In this document: in pieces, positions 46,252-56,141 of the stretch
Layout: each line of letters opens with the position of its first letter
How positions within the stretch are numbered: position 1 is the stretch's first letter
Notes under the pieces: model-generated
The model's input: the letters and a program-made list of their open reading frames with translations, nothing else
Told to the model about the DNA's origin: nothing
Databases searched by the model: none
Translations under genes and position numbers: made by a program
NCBI RefSeq assembly: GCF_022829345.1
Contig: NZ_JAKSXV010000106.1
Span: 1 to 64,000 of the forward strand
Origin: Methylobacterium sp. J-090
GTDB taxonomy: Bacteria > Pseudomonadota > Alphaproteobacteria > Rhizobiales > Beijerinckiaceae
Direction of reading: 5' to 3'
Length of the DNA stretch: 64,000 nt

Positions 46252-47466
46252 ATGCTGTATCGTGCCTTTGATGCCCAGACGGATCTGGCCGAGCAGACCC
46301 GCGCGTGGGGCCGGCTCGTCCACGATGCGGTCTCGCCCTGGACCGCCGCCGGGTACAAGGAGCCCCTGAACTGGTGGTCGGCGGGCGCGCGCATGATGAT
46401 GCGGGCCGGGCTGACGTTCACGCGCCCCGCCTACGGCATCGACTCCATCACCGTGGGCAATCGCGAGGTGGCGGTGACGGAGGAAGCGGTGTTCGCCACG
46501 CCGTTCGGCACGCTCCTGCGCTTCCGCAAGGACATCGACACCCCCCAGCCGCCGGTGCTCGTGGTGGCGCCCCTGTCGGGCCACTTCGCCACCCTCCTGC
46601 GCGGCACCGTGCGGACGCTTCTGGCCGACCACGACGTCTACATCACCGACTGGCACAACGCCCGCGACGTGCCCCTCGAGGCCGGCGCCTTCGGCTTCGA
46701 CGACTACGTCGATCACCTCGTGCAGTTCCTCGGCGCCATCGGGGAGGGCGCCCACCTCGTCGCCGTGTGCCAGCCGGCCGTGCAGGCGCTGGCCGCCGCC
46801 GCCGTCATGGCCCAGTCGAAGGACGTGGCCCACCCGCGCAGCATGACCCTCATGGCCGGCCCGGTGGATTGCCGCATCAGCCCGACCTCCGTGAATCACC
46901 TCGCCACCTCGAAGCCCATCGCGTGGTTCGAGAAGAATCTCATCGCCACCGTGCCCCAGCGCCACAAGGGCGCTGGCCGGCGGGTCTATCCCGGCTTCAT
47001 GCAGGTCTCGGCCTTCGTCTCCATGAACGCCAAGCGCCACATGCAGGGGCACGCCGACCTGTTCTGGCATCTGGCCAACGGCGAGACCGAGAAGGCGCAG
47101 CAGATCGAGACCTTCTACGACGAGTATTTCGCCGTCCTCGATCTCGCGGCGGAGTTCTACATCGAGACGGTCCGGACCGTGTTCCAGGATTACACGCTCG
47201 CCAAGAACGAGCTCACCTACCGGGGCAATCCCATCGACATGCGGTCGATCCGGCGCACGGCGCTGATGACCGTCGAGGGCGAGCGCGACGACATCTGCGC
47301 CGTCGGCCAGACCATGGCGGCCCACGATCTCTGTACGGGCCTCGCCCCGCACATGAAGAGCCATCACCTCCAGGCGGGCGTGGGCCATTATGGCGTGTTC
47401 TCAGGCCGGAAGTGGGAGAGCCAGACCTATCCGCTCGTGCGCAACTTCATTCAGTCGCACGCCTGA
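46252..47466 (+). CDS. phaZ: Intracellular polyhydroxyalkanoate depolymerase
   Basis: 404 residues with an alpha/beta-hydrolase fold and no signal peptide. The lipase-box-like nucleophile region is HLVAVCQPAVQAL, with Cys near residue 172, as in Ralstonia PhaZ1-type depolymerases. Further landmarks are VLVVAPLSGHFATLLRGTV, VYITDWHNARDVP, LMTVEGERDDICA (Asp) and QAGVGHYGVFSGRKW (His). It mobilises PHB granules in the cytoplasm. AGGAG lies 11 nt before ATG 46252. Confidence 0.93.
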   Translation: MLYRAFDAQTDLAEQTRAWGRLVHDAVSPWTAAGYKEPLNWWSAGARMMMRAGLTFTRPAYGIDSITVGNREVAVTEEAVFATPFGTLLRFRKDIDTPQPPVLVVAPLSGHFATLLRGTVRTLLADHDVYITDWHNARDVPLEAGAFGFDDYVDHLVQFLGAIGEGAHLVAVCQPAVQALAAAAVMAQSKDVAHPRSMTLMAGPVDCRISPTSVNHLATSKPIAWFEKNLIATVPQRHKGAGRRVYPGFMQVSAFVSMNAKRHMQGHADLFWHLANGETEKAQQIETFYDEYFAVLDLAAEFYIETVRTVFQDYTLAKNELTYRGNPIDMRSIRRTALMTVEGERDDICAVGQTMAAHDLCTGLAPHMKSHHLQAGVGHYGVFSGRKWESQTYPLVRNFIQSHA

Positions 47467-47695
47467 CACATCGGCTTCAGATTCGCGCGCCAGCGGTTGG
47501 AACTCGCCGAGCCTTCGTGTATGAGCCTGACCCAAGTGCAGTTTCTGCGCCGATTCGAGGCCGTCCGACCGACGTCCCGCCCGGGAGAGAATTCCGGGTC
47601 CGGGGCATTTGTCGGTTCCCTCCTCCTTCCAGGACCGCGATTGGCCCCGGAATCGGCGCCGTTCAACAAACCTATGTCTCAGAGGATCTAGACCG

Positions 47696-48013
47696 TTGCA
47701 GGTACTCGTTCGCGACAACAACGTCGATCAGGCGCTCCGCGTCCTCAAGAAGAAGATGCAGCGCGAGGGCATCTTCCGCGAGATGAAGCAGCGCAAGGCT
47801 TACGAGAAGCCCTCCGTGCGCAAGGCGCGCGAGAAGGCCGAGGCCGTCCGCCGCGCCCGCAAGCAGGCGCGCAAGACCGCCATCCGCGAGGGCCTGATCG
47901 CCGCTCCGAAGCCCAAGCCCCGTTTCGGCGCCGGTGCGCCGCGTCGTCCGGGCGGTTCGCCGTTCGCCCCGACCGCTCCGACCGTGCTGCCCCCCGTCGG
48001 CGGCGCCGCGTAA
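47696..48013 (+). CDS. rpsU: 30S ribosomal protein S21 with C-terminal extension
   Basis: 105 residues. [20 protein letters not shown] then [15 protein letters not shown] is diagnostic of S21. The first ~70 residues match the usual full length; an extra ~35-residue Pro/Ala/Gly-rich tail ([20 protein letters not shown]) follows. The only suitable start is TTG 47696, giving M-QVLVRDNN as in other Alphaproteobacteria, with AGAGGA about 9 nt upstream. S21 helps the 30S subunit select initiation regions. A TTG start may keep its level low or regulated. Strong hairpins follow. Confidence 0.93.
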   Translation: MQVLVRDNNVDQALRVLKKKMQREGIFREMKQRKAYEKPSVRKAREKAEAVRRARKQARKTAIREGLIAAPKPKPRFGAGAPRRPGGSPFAPTAPTVLPPVGGAA

Positions 48014-48024
48014 GTCACGCGTGC

Positions 48025-48047
48025 GGTTCGCCCCTCCGGGGCGAACC
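48025..48047. terminator. Hairpin immediately after rpsU
   Basis: GGTTCGCCCC (48025-48034) pairs exactly with 48038-48047 around the loop TCC, 12 bp after the rpsU stop. It has no T-run and precedes the stronger terminator at 48054. Confidence 0.6.
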
Positions 48048-48053
48048 ATCCCA

Positions 48054-48090
48054 CGAAAAAGCCCGGCCGCATCGCGGCCGGGCTTTTTCG
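48054..48090. terminator. Bidirectional intrinsic terminator
   Basis: A perfect 17-bp stem, 48054-48070 with 48074-48090, loop ATC. The A-run at one base and T-run at the other make it work in both directions. It separates rpsU from the convergent receiver gene. Confidence 0.92.
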
Positions 48091-48109
48091 TTTCGGCTGG
48101 ATCGATCAC

Positions 48110-48502
48110 TCAGGCCGCGCGGGCGGCCACGGTGGCGTGCTCGGCCTGGACCAGCACGTCGAGGGCGCGCCAGGGCTTCTGCATGTAGACGGCCCGGCTC
48201 GGGATGCGGCCGGCACCCCTGGCGTCGCCGCCTGAGGTGAGCACCACTCGCACGTCCGGCCAGCGCCGGCCCACCGCCGTGGCGAGGTCGATCCCGTCCA
48301 TGCCCGCACCCAGACGCACGTCGGCGAACAGCAGGGCGACGTGTCCGCCGGACCGTTCCAACACGGAGATGGCCGCCTCGGCACTGTCGCAGGCGATCAC
48401 GTCGAGATCGGTTTCCTCGAGGACCGCCGTGGCAAGGTCGCGGATTGCGGCGTCGTCCTCCACCACGAGGGCGATCGGGCAGTCCGGCAGGGGCTGGGCC
48501 AT
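48110..48502 (-). CDS. Stand-alone CheY-like receiver protein
   Basis: 130 residues, a single REC domain: IALVVEDDAAIRDLATAVLE, LFADVRLGAGMDGIDLA with phospho-Asp near residue 57, VVLTSGG and MQKPWRALDVL with the conserved Lys. There is no output domain. AGGAG lies 6-7 nt before the ATG. The kinase partner is not adjacent; such proteins act as phosphate shuttles or by protein contact. Confidence 0.88.
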   Translation of the reverse strand: MAQPLPDCPIALVVEDDAAIRDLATAVLEETDLDVIACDSAEAAISVLERSGGHVALLFADVRLGAGMDGIDLATAVGRRWPDVRVVLTSGGDARGAGRIPSRAVYMQKPWRALDVLVQAEHATVAARAA

Positions 48503-48957
48503 GAAGTCTCCTTTGCGGGTGGTGCGGGCGTTCGAAAGGGCGCAAGAGGGTCGTGAAGAAGGAAGCGGGCCTGGAAAGACGTGCTCGGCCGACCCCGATG
48601 CTGATTCTCGCTGGGTGATGCTGCTCTGCCACGCTGCATTGGGCAAGAGTCAGAACGTGTCAGAGTCGCAAGTGCCGATCCGGCTATGCGGTTCCTGCAA
48701 CCGCCGCACCCTGATCTCGCCACGGTGCCGGTGCAGAGGGAGTTTGGCGCGCCGGCAACGCCCGTTTTCGTACGGTGCGTCTCTTGCATGACACTTTGCC
48801 GGCAGGTCGCGGGTGACGGCGCGGCATTAACGATCCATTCACCGTGATCGCTCGAATGTTGGTGCTTCGAGGATGAGACGGCCGGTGCGCGTGGCGGGGT
48901 CGCGTGCCGGTGGATGGGAGGCCCCCGCCCGAGGTTCACAGGAGGTGTCTGCCTGTC
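48503..48957. other. Divergent intergenic region, nothing specific recognised
   Basis: About 455 bp between the receiver and amidotransferase genes. It must carry both promoters, but no convincing consensus, repeat or small RNA is visible. AGGAGG at 48940-48945 is the ribosome site for the amidotransferase. Confidence 0.4.
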
Positions 48958-49752
48958 ATGTGCCGTTTTCTCGCCTATTCCGGTGATCCCGTCTTCTTGA
49001 CCGACCTCGTCTGCGCGCCCACGCATTCCCTGGTCCACCAGTCGCTCCACGCGACGGAGGCGAAGACCGAGACCAACGGCGACGGTTTCGGCATCGGCTG
49101 GTACGGCGAGCGGGCCGAGCCCGGCCTCTATCGCGACGTTTGCCCGGCCTGGTCCGACGAGAACCTCGTCAACCTGTGCCAGCAGGTCCGCGCACGGATG
49201 TTCTTCGCCCATGTCCGCGCCTCGACGGGCACGGCGACGACGCGGGCGAACTGCCACCCCTTCGCCCATGGCCGGCACCTGTTCATGCACAACGGCCAGA
49301 TCGGCGGCTATCACAAGATTAAGCGCCGCCTCGAAGCGTTGATCCCCGACGACCTCTACGACGTCCGCCGCGGCACCACGGATTCCGAGGCGATCTTCCT
49401 CCTGGCCCTGGCCAACGGGCTGGCCGAGGACCCCGTCGGCGCCATGGCGCGGACCTTGTCCACCGTGCGCGACCTCATGCAGGCGGCCGAGGCCGCCGAA
49501 CCCCTGCGCTTCACCGCCGTGGTCACCGACGGTGAGACCCTGACGGCCTATCGCTGGGCCTGCGACGGGCGCCCGCCGAGCCTGTACTACCGCCAGACCG
49601 AGACCGGCCTCGTGGTGGTCTCCGAGCCCATCGACGGCTGCCGCGACGGCTGGAACGTGGTGCCGAAGGGCGGGACCCTCCAGGCGACGCGCGGCGGGAG
49701 CGTGGTTTTGCGCGGCCCCGACCAGGCCGTGGCGGAGCGCATGGCGGCCTGA
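48958..49752 (+). CDS. Class II glutamine amidotransferase (YafJ/EgtC-like)
   Basis: 264 residues. The catalytic Cys is residue 2 (MCRFLAYSG), exposed after Met removal, as in Ntn-type amidotransferases. [43 protein letters not shown] and [12 protein letters not shown] are the GATase_6 landmarks. AGGAGG lies about 12 nt before the ATG. The family releases ammonia from glutamine or hydrolyses gamma-glutamyl amides. No ergothioneine genes are adjacent, so EgtC function is unsupported. Confidence 0.9.
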   Translation: MCRFLAYSGDPVFLTDLVCAPTHSLVHQSLHATEAKTETNGDGFGIGWYGERAEPGLYRDVCPAWSDENLVNLCQQVRARMFFAHVRASTGTATTRANCHPFAHGRHLFMHNGQIGGYHKIKRRLEALIPDDLYDVRRGTTDSEAIFLLALANGLAEDPVGAMARTLSTVRDLMQAAEAAEPLRFTAVVTDGETLTAYRWACDGRPPSLYYRQTETGLVVVSEPIDGCRDGWNVVPKGGTLQATRGGSVVLRGPDQAVAERMAA

Positions 49753-49838
49753 TCGACCCAGGACTGCCGCCACGCGGGTTGCGGGCGGGGCACGAAGGGC
49801 GGACAACCCGCGCAGTTCCAACGGCGCGGGAGCCGACG

Positions 49839-51281
49839 ATGACCTATCCGAACGTGAACCTGCACATCGCGGGTGCCTGGACCGAGGGCGCCGGGGGCGA
49901 CACCCTGCCGGTCCTCAACCCGGCCACCGGCGAGACCCTGGGGACTTGCGCCGTCGCCACCCGGGCCGACCTCGACCAGGCCCTCGCCGCCGCAGCGCGG
50001 GGCTTTTCCGCCTGGCGCCAGATCTCGGCGTTCGAGCGCGGCAAGACGATGCGCAGGGCCGCCGACCTCCTGCGCCAGCGCGCCGACGCCATCGCCCGCA
50101 TCATGACCCTCGAACAGGGCAAGCCCCTGGCCGAGGCGCGGATGGAGACCCTGGCGGCGGCCGACGTCATCGACTGGTTCGCGGAAGAGGGCCGTCGCGC
50201 TTACGGCCGCATCATTCCGGCCCGCACCGACGGCGTCGTCCAGATGGTCCTGCGCCAGCCCGTGGGACCCGTTGCGGCCTTCACCCCTTGGAATTTCCCC
50301 ATCAACCAGGCCGTGCGCAAGGTCTCGGCCGCCCTCTGCACCGGCTGCTCGGTGATCCTGAAGGGGCCCGAGGACACGCCGGCGAGCTGCGCCGAACTCG
50401 TGCGCGCCTTCCTCGATGCCGGCGTGCCGGGCGACGTGCTCTCCCTCGTTTACGGCGACCCGGCGACGATCTCGGGGTACCTCATCCCACACCCGGTCAT
50501 CGCCAAGATCTCGTTCACGGGCTCGACCCCCGTGGGCAAGGAACTCGCGGCGCTGGCCGGCCGCCACATGAAGCGGGCGACCATGGAACTCGGCGGCCAC
50601 GCCCCGGCCCTCGTCTTCGCCGATGCCGACATCGAGCAGGCGGTGGCCGTGCTCGGCGCCAACAAGTTCCGCAACGCCGGCCAGGTCTGCGTCGCGCCGA
50701 CGCGCTTCCTCGTGCACGAGTCCGTCTACGAGCGGTTCCGCGATGGGTTCGTGGCCTTCAGCGAGGCGCGCGTGGTCGGGGACGGCCTCGATCCTCAGAC
50801 GACCATGGGCCCGCTCATCCACGCCCGCCGCCTGGAGGCGATGGAATCCCTCTGCGCCGATGCTGTCGCCAAGGGCGCGGAGTTGCGTACGGGCGGCCAC
50901 CGCATCGGCAACCGCGGCAACTTCTTCGCTCCCACCGTGCTGTGCAACGCGCCCCTCGACGCGCGCATCATGAACGAGGAGCCGTTCGGGCCCGTCGCCC
51001 TGATCCAGCGGTTCTCCGACGAGGAGGAAGCCTTCGCGGAGGCCAACCGCCTGCCCTACGGGCTCGCGGCCTACGCCTACACCCGCTCCGTGACCCGGGC
51101 GACGGAGGTCGCCGCGCGGGTCCATAGCGGCATGGTCGGCATCAACCACCACGGCCTGGCCCTGCCAGAGACGCCCTTCGGCGGAGTCGGCGATTCCGGC
51201 CATGGCAGCGAGGGCGGCTCGGAGGCCATCGAGGCCTACCTGACCACCAAGTTCGTGAGTCAGGCGAGCGTGGGCGTGTAG
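49839..51281 (+). CDS. NAD(P)-dependent aldehyde dehydrogenase, succinate-semialdehyde type
   Basis: 480 residues. NAD site [15 protein letters not shown] and [11 protein letters not shown], catalytic Glu in [12 protein letters not shown] near residue 250, catalytic Cys in [11 protein letters not shown] near 283, and [11 protein letters not shown] near the C-terminus. The closest family pattern is GabD/SSADH, which oxidises succinate semialdehyde to succinate. The exact substrate is not fixed by sequence. Transcribed behind the amidotransferase with an 86-bp gap; convergent with the L,D-transpeptidase gene. Confidence 0.88.
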   Translation: MTYPNVNLHIAGAWTEGAGGDTLPVLNPATGETLGTCAVATRADLDQALAAAARGFSAWRQISAFERGKTMRRAADLLRQRADAIARIMTLEQGKPLAEARMETLAAADVIDWFAEEGRRAYGRIIPARTDGVVQMVLRQPVGPVAAFTPWNFPINQAVRKVSAALCTGCSVILKGPEDTPASCAELVRAFLDAGVPGDVLSLVYGDPATISGYLIPHPVIAKISFTGSTPVGKELAALAGRHMKRATMELGGHAPALVFADADIEQAVAVLGANKFRNAGQVCVAPTRFLVHESVYERFRDGFVAFSEARVVGDGLDPQTTMGPLIHARRLEAMESLCADAVAKGAELRTGGHRIGNRGNFFAPTVLCNAPLDARIMNEEPFGPVALIQRFSDEEEAFAEANRLPYGLAAYAYTRSVTRATEVAARVHSGMVGINHHGLALPETPFGGVGDSGHGSEGGSEAIEAYLTTKFVSQASVGV

Positions 51282-51337
51282 CGCGCGGGGACCGCGTCGC
51301 GACCGCTCCCTCGGGAGCGATCGCGATCCATCCGGGA

Positions 51338-52864
51338 TCAATCCTTGGCCGCGGAGGCCTTGGTCGCCGGGGCCGGCGGCTTTGCGGCGGGCTTGGCCGC
51401 CTTCTCGTCGACGGCGGCGACGGTGCCGGGCTTCCCCTTCGCCGGCTGGGTCGTCGCCGCGTGGATCTGCCCGGAATGGGCGACCTTGGCGGGCGCCTTG
51501 GGCGTGAGCTTCGTCGGCACGGGGTCGGCGGCGACGGCGGGCGGGATCGTCGCCGCGTCGGCGGCCGGCGTCGCTGGGGCGGGGCCGTTGCTGAACAGGT
51601 TGCCGAGCAGCTTCTTGTAGGCGGCCGGATCGCCGTCGGCGTCGGCCACCATCACGCGGGCGGGTTTCGCCGGGGCCGGCTCGGCCGAGGGCTGAACCAC
51701 CGGCTCGACCTTCGCCATCAGGGTGGTCCGGGCGGGCGCACCCTTCTTGTTGGCTTGAACGGCGGCGGCCTTGGTCGGGATCGGCGCATCTGCGGCGGCG
51801 AGCATCACCGGGCGACCCTTGGCATCGACTTCGATCTCGCGGGCGGCCGCGATGGTCTCGGGTCGGCTGACCTCGCCGAGATGGTGGCGGGCGTAGTCCT
51901 TCGGATCGTAGGGCTGCTCGGGCTCCTCGGGCTTCACCAGGTTGGCGAAGGCCAGGGTGTTGGCGGGCGGCTGCGGACGGAACACCGGGTTCTGGCTGCC
52001 GTCCTCGTAGACCACGCGGGTCGCCGGCGTCCCCTTGGCGACGAGCTCGGCGATCTCGCGGTTGTCGCGGTCGCGCTTCTCGGCGACCTGCGGCTCGACG
52101 CGGGGCGTGCAGGAGCCGGCCGCCGCATCCGATCCGCCGAACACGTAGCGCGTGCCGCACAGGCCCACCTTCGGCTCCTCGCGCAGGGCCTCGAAATAGT
52201 CCGAGCCCTCCTTGAGGTTCTTCCAGAACGGCGCGTTGGGGTCGTTGCGGAACTTGGCGACGTTGGAGGCCGTCATCCGGAACGGATAAGACTGGAACTG
52301 GAACGCCCGCTGACCGCCGGCGAACGAGTCGCGTGCGAGCGCGTAGATCTCGCCCATGGATTCGTCGGTCATGGCAAAGCAGCCCGCCGACGAGCAGGTG
52401 CCGTGCACCATGATGTAATTACCAGAGCGATTGTTGGCCCGGTCGTAGGCGTTGGGATAGCCGGTATCGAACGAGAGATAATACGAAGAATTCGGGTTCA
52501 TCTGCCCGGGCGTCACCGTGTAGAAGCCCTCCGGGGCCTGACGGTCGCCCTGCTTGGTCTTGGGGCCGAGCTGGCCCGACCAGCGGCAGATCGGGAATGT
52601 CTTCAGCAGCGCGTACTGTCCGTTGGTGCCGCGCTTCCACACCTCCATCTCCGCTTCCTTCTTGTAGGCGCGGATGAGGATGGGGTCGTTCTGGGCCATG
52701 CCCTTCTGCGACATGAGCGCGAGGGTCTTGGGTGGCACGGGTGCGAGGGCGCGCAGGGGGACGCCGCCGCCCGTCGATCCGTCCTGGCAGGCGCCAAGGG
52801 AGATGGTGAGCGCGGCGAGGCCGGCGATCACGGACGGGCGCAACGCCGACGGGCGCACAGCCAT
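51338..52864 (-). CDS. Lipoprotein L,D-transpeptidase, YafK type, with long C-terminal extension
   Basis: 508 residues. The N-terminus ends in a lipobox, ALTISLGAC, so the protein should be lipidated. The YkuD catalytic region reads YIMVHGTCSSAGCFAMTDE near residues 145-165, containing the His and the Cys nucleophile (SxGC). A second Cys pair (LCGTRYVFGG, GSCTPRV) lies nearby. From about residue 270 the chain is long, Ala/Pro/Lys-rich and probably disordered (KAPAKVAHSG, KPAAKPPAPATKASAAKD). YafK-type enzymes remodel peptidoglycan or cleave protein cross-links to it. The start at 52864 gives the export signal. Confidence 0.88.
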   Translation of the reverse strand: MAVRPSALRPSVIAGLAALTISLGACQDGSTGGGVPLRALAPVPPKTLALMSQKGMAQNDPILIRAYKKEAEMEVWKRGTNGQYALLKTFPICRWSGQLGPKTKQGDRQAPEGFYTVTPGQMNPNSSYYLSFDTGYPNAYDRANNRSGNYIMVHGTCSSAGCFAMTDESMGEIYALARDSFAGGQRAFQFQSYPFRMTASNVAKFRNDPNAPFWKNLKEGSDYFEALREEPKVGLCGTRYVFGGSDAAAGSCTPRVEPQVAEKRDRDNREIAELVAKGTPATRVVYEDGSQNPVFRPQPPANTLAFANLVKPEEPEQPYDPKDYARHHLGEVSRPETIAAAREIEVDAKGRPVMLAAADAPIPTKAAAVQANKKGAPARTTLMAKVEPVVQPSAEPAPAKPARVMVADADGDPAAYKKLLGNLFSNGPAPATPAADAATIPPAVAADPVPTKLTPKAPAKVAHSGQIHAATTQPAKGKPGTVAAVDEKAAKPAAKPPAPATKASAAKD

Positions 52865-53219
52865 GGGGAACCCCGTTCTCAAAAGATACGCCTCCGCGGG
52901 ATTTGTCCCGTCGAACGCCACTCCCCAACCCAATAGCTCCGTTAAACTTACCCCCTTCTTACCGCAAGGCGACGTCCGCGGCGGCCGAGGAGGCCTGTGA
53001 ATCGCGGGCATGGTTCGGGCGCAACGCGGAACCGAAGTGCCGGGGCCCCTGGAGCCGTCCTGAAATGGCTGATCCGAAAGGGTTTTCCGCCTCGGCCGAG
53101 GTCGAGCGCGTGAACCGTCGCATGTGCGATCCGGCACGAGCCGCCTGGACAAACCTTAAAAGGTTCCTGCCCAATCCCTGCGGCAAAACGTCCGATCTCA
53201 TCGATCGGGGCAGGGATCG
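52865..53219. other. Intergenic region, nothing recognised
   Basis: About 355 bp between the accA stop and the transpeptidase start on the minus strand. It should contain the transpeptidase promoter. No hairpin with a T-run or EcfG-type pair is seen. Confidence 0.4.
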
Positions 53220-54182
53220 TCAGAGCTTGCGGCCGATCTCCAGGAATTTCGCCGCGCGGCGGTCGCGGATGTCGTCCGCCGACAGGCCGTCGAACTCGGC
53301 CAAAGCCGTGGCGAGCGCCTGTCCGGCGGCGGCGGTGGCGGCGGCACGGCCGCGATGGGCGCCGCCCGTGGCCTCGGGCACGATGGTGTCGATGATGCCG
53401 AGCCGCAGGAGGTCCTGCGCGGTGATCTTCATGGCGGTGGCGGCGTCCGCCGCCCGGCCCTGGTCGCGCCACAGGATCGAGGCGGCGCCTTCCGGCGAGA
53501 TCACCCCGTAGATGGCGTGTTCCATCATCAGGACGCGGTTGGCGGTGGCAAGCGCGATGGCGCCGCCCGAGCCGCCCTCGCCGATGACCAGCGCCACGTT
53601 GGGCACGCCGAGGGAGAGGCAGGCTTCCGTCGAGCGGGCGATGGCCTCGGCCTGGCCGCGCTCCTCCGCCTCGATGCCCGGGAACGCCCCGGCGGTGTCG
53701 ATGAAGGCCAGGACGGGGAGGCCGAACCGGTCGGCCATCTCCATCAGGCGCACGGCCTTGCGGTAGCCCTCGGGCTTGGCCATCCCGAAATTGTGGTGCA
53801 GGCGCGTCTCGGTGGAATGGCCCTTCTCCTGGCCGATCACGCAGACGGCCCGGCCCCGGAACCGGCCGAAGCCGGCGACGATGGCGGCGTCCTCGCCGAA
53901 GGCGCGGTCGCCGGCCAGCGGCGTGAACTCGGTGACGAGGTCGGCGCAGTAATCGACGAAGTGCGGCCGCTGCGGGTGGCGGGCGACCTGCGTCTTCTGC
54001 CACGGGGTGAGGGAGGCGTAGATGTCCGACAGGGCGGAGGCCGCCTTGGCTTCGAGGCGCCCGACCTCCTCGGAGATGGAGACGGCGCCGTCCCGGGCGC
54101 CCACCGCCTTCAGTTCCTCGACCTTCGCCTCGAGTTCGGCGACGGGCTTCTCGAAGTCCAGGTAGGAGCGCATCACCGTCAT
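53220..54182 (-). CDS. accA: Acetyl-CoA carboxylase carboxyltransferase subunit alpha
   Basis: 320 residues. MRSYLDFEKPVAELEAKVEEL at the N-terminus, RPHFVDYCADLVTEFTPLAG, then the crotonase-fold carboxyltransferase core: RAVCVIGQEKGHST, FIDTAGAFPGIEAEERGQAE, VIGEGGSGGAIALATANRV and YGVISPEGAASILW. It pairs with AccD for malonyl-CoA formation, the first step of fatty acid synthesis. ATG 54182 or 54173 (three codons later) are both plausible starts. Confidence 0.96.
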   Translation of the reverse strand: MTVMRSYLDFEKPVAELEAKVEELKAVGARDGAVSISEEVGRLEAKAASALSDIYASLTPWQKTQVARHPQRPHFVDYCADLVTEFTPLAGDRAFGEDAAIVAGFGRFRGRAVCVIGQEKGHSTETRLHHNFGMAKPEGYRKAVRLMEMADRFGLPVLAFIDTAGAFPGIEAEERGQAEAIARSTEACLSLGVPNVALVIGEGGSGGAIALATANRVLMMEHAIYGVISPEGAASILWRDQGRAADAATAMKITAQDLLRLGIIDTIVPEATGGAHRGRAAATAAAGQALATALAEFDGLSADDIRDRRAAKFLEIGRKL

Positions 54183-54281
54183 CGGTCTCAAGGTCCATCC
54201 CAATCGCGGGCGCCAGGGTTTTCGTGACCCGGTGCGGAGCGGGGTGTTGGCGAAGGCCGGGCGGGTGTCAACCGCGCGGGG

Positions 54282-56117
54282 TCAGGCGGAGGGGCTGATC
54301 GGGGGGCTTGCCAGCGGAGCGGTCGCGTCGGCGAGCCAGGCCCGCGTCGGGGCGTCGAGGTAGGGTCCGAGGGTGTCGCGGACCCGGGCGTGATAGGCGT
54401 CGATCCAGGCGCGCTCGGCGGGCCCGAGGAGCTCCGGAACGATGAGGCGCCGGTCGAACGGCGCGAGCGTCAGGGTCTCGAAGCCGAGGATGGGGCGCTC
54501 GGCCCCGGGGATGTCGCGCGGCCCGACGAGCACGAGGTTCTCGAGGCGGATGCCGTATTCTCCCGCCCGGTAGTAGCCCGGCTCGTTCGAGAGGATCATG
54601 CCCGCTTCCAGCGGCACGGTGCCGGTCTTGGCGATGCGTTGCGGGCCCTCGTGCACGGAGAGGAAGGCACCGACGCCGTGGCCGGTGCCGTGGTCGAAGT
54701 CGAGGCCGGCTTCCCACAGGGCGGCGCGGGCAAAGCCGTCGATCTGTGCCCCCGTGGTTCCTTTCGGGAACACCGCACGCGCGATGGCGATGTGGCCTTT
54801 CAGCACCCGGGTGAAGCGGTCGCGCATGAGGTCCGTCGGCGCCCCGACGGCCACCGTGCGGGTGATGTCCGTGGTGCCGTCGGCGTATTGCGCGCCGGAA
54901 TCGATGAGGAAGAGTTCGCCGGCCTCGACCCGGCGGTCGGTCTCGTGGCTTACCCGGTAATGCACGATGGCGCCGTTGGGGCCGCTCCCCGAGATGGTGG
55001 GAAACGAGACGTCCCTGAGGAGGCCGCCCTCGGCGCGAAAATCCTCCAGGGCCTCGACGGCGGCGATCTCCGTGAGGGTGTCCGCCCCGTCGAGCCAAGC
55101 GAGGAAGCGCACCACCGCGACGCCATCGCGAAGATGCGCCGCGCGGGTGCCGGCGATCTCGGCGTCGTTCTTGACCGCCTTCAGGGCGGTGATCGGGTCC
55201 GGGCCGGTCTCGGGCGTGCCCCCCGCGGCCTCGATCCGGACCTTCAGGGCGATGGCCGCCGTCGCCGCGTCGAGGCGGATTTTTCGGCCTTTCGCGATTC
55301 CATCGAGGGCGGCATCGAAATCCGCCTTGGGCCGGAGATCGGCCAGCGGCGCGAGGGCCGCGCGAAGCTCCGGGGCGATGTCGGGCGAGGCGAGGAACAG
55401 GGTCGGGCGCCCTTCGCAGGGCAGGAGCGCGTAGCCGAGAGCCAGGGGCGTGTGCGCCACGTCCGCGCCGCGCAGGTTGAACGCCCAGGCGAGGTTGTGC
55501 GGGTCCGAGATCACCAAGGCGGCGCACTCGGCCTTGGCCAGGGCCACGCGGAGGCGGGCGATTTTCTCGGCGGTCGGCTCTCCGGCCAGATCGAGGGGAT
55601 GGGGGACCACCGCACCGGCCGGCGCGCCGGGTCGCTCGCGCCACACGGCATCGACGGGATTGGCCGCGACGGCCCGCAGAATGCCCCCGGCCTTGTGCGC
55701 CGCGCGCTCCAGGCGGGCGACGCCGTCCGGCGTGTGCAGCCACGGATCGTAGCCCAGCACCTGCCCGGCCTCGAGGTTCGCGCCGATCCACGCCTCGACG
55801 TTCGTCTCGGCGAGCTGGACCGGGGTGATGACGGCGGTGTCGACCTGGGCCGGGGCCTGGAGGGTGTAGCGCCCGTCCACCACCAGGGCGGCGATCTTCG
55901 AAAGAATCACCGCCGTGCCGGCCGAGCCGGTGAATCCCGTGAGCCAGGCGAGGCGCTCGGCGCCGGGGGGGACGTATTCCGACTGGTGCTCGTCGGCGCG
56001 CGGCACCACGAACCCGTCGAGCCCCTGCGCCGCCAGGACGCTTCGCAGGGCCGCGATGCGGGCGGCCCCCGCGCGGTGGCCGGGATCGTCGAAGGTCTGG
56101 AAGCGGGCGCGCGTCAT
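54282..56117 (-). CDS. Aminopeptidase P family protein (Xaa-Pro aminopeptidase, long form)
   Basis: 611 residues, the three-domain APP1 layout. Two creatinase-like N-domains (GFVVPRADEHQSEYVPPGAE, CAALVISDPHNLAWAFNLRG) precede the M24 pita-bread domain. Metal ligands are visible: LIDSGAQYADGTTDITRT (two Asp), FDHGTGHGVGAFL (His), ILSNEPGYY (Glu) and IRLENLVLV (Glu). It removes N-terminal residues before proline, probably in the cytoplasm since no signal is present. It follows prmA by 24 bp on the minus strand. Confidence 0.92.
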   Translation of the reverse strand: MTRARFQTFDDPGHRAGAARIAALRSVLAAQGLDGFVVPRADEHQSEYVPPGAERLAWLTGFTGSAGTAVILSKIAALVVDGRYTLQAPAQVDTAVITPVQLAETNVEAWIGANLEAGQVLGYDPWLHTPDGVARLERAAHKAGGILRAVAANPVDAVWRERPGAPAGAVVPHPLDLAGEPTAEKIARLRVALAKAECAALVISDPHNLAWAFNLRGADVAHTPLALGYALLPCEGRPTLFLASPDIAPELRAALAPLADLRPKADFDAALDGIAKGRKIRLDAATAAIALKVRIEAAGGTPETGPDPITALKAVKNDAEIAGTRAAHLRDGVAVVRFLAWLDGADTLTEIAAVEALEDFRAEGGLLRDVSFPTISGSGPNGAIVHYRVSHETDRRVEAGELFLIDSGAQYADGTTDITRTVAVGAPTDLMRDRFTRVLKGHIAIARAVFPKGTTGAQIDGFARAALWEAGLDFDHGTGHGVGAFLSVHEGPQRIAKTGTVPLEAGMILSNEPGYYRAGEYGIRLENLVLVGPRDIPGAERPILGFETLTLAPFDRRLIVPELLGPAERAWIDAYHARVRDTLGPYLDAPTRAWLADATAPLASPPISPSA

Positions 56118-56141
56118 GCGGCCAGGGTTACGCCGACCACT

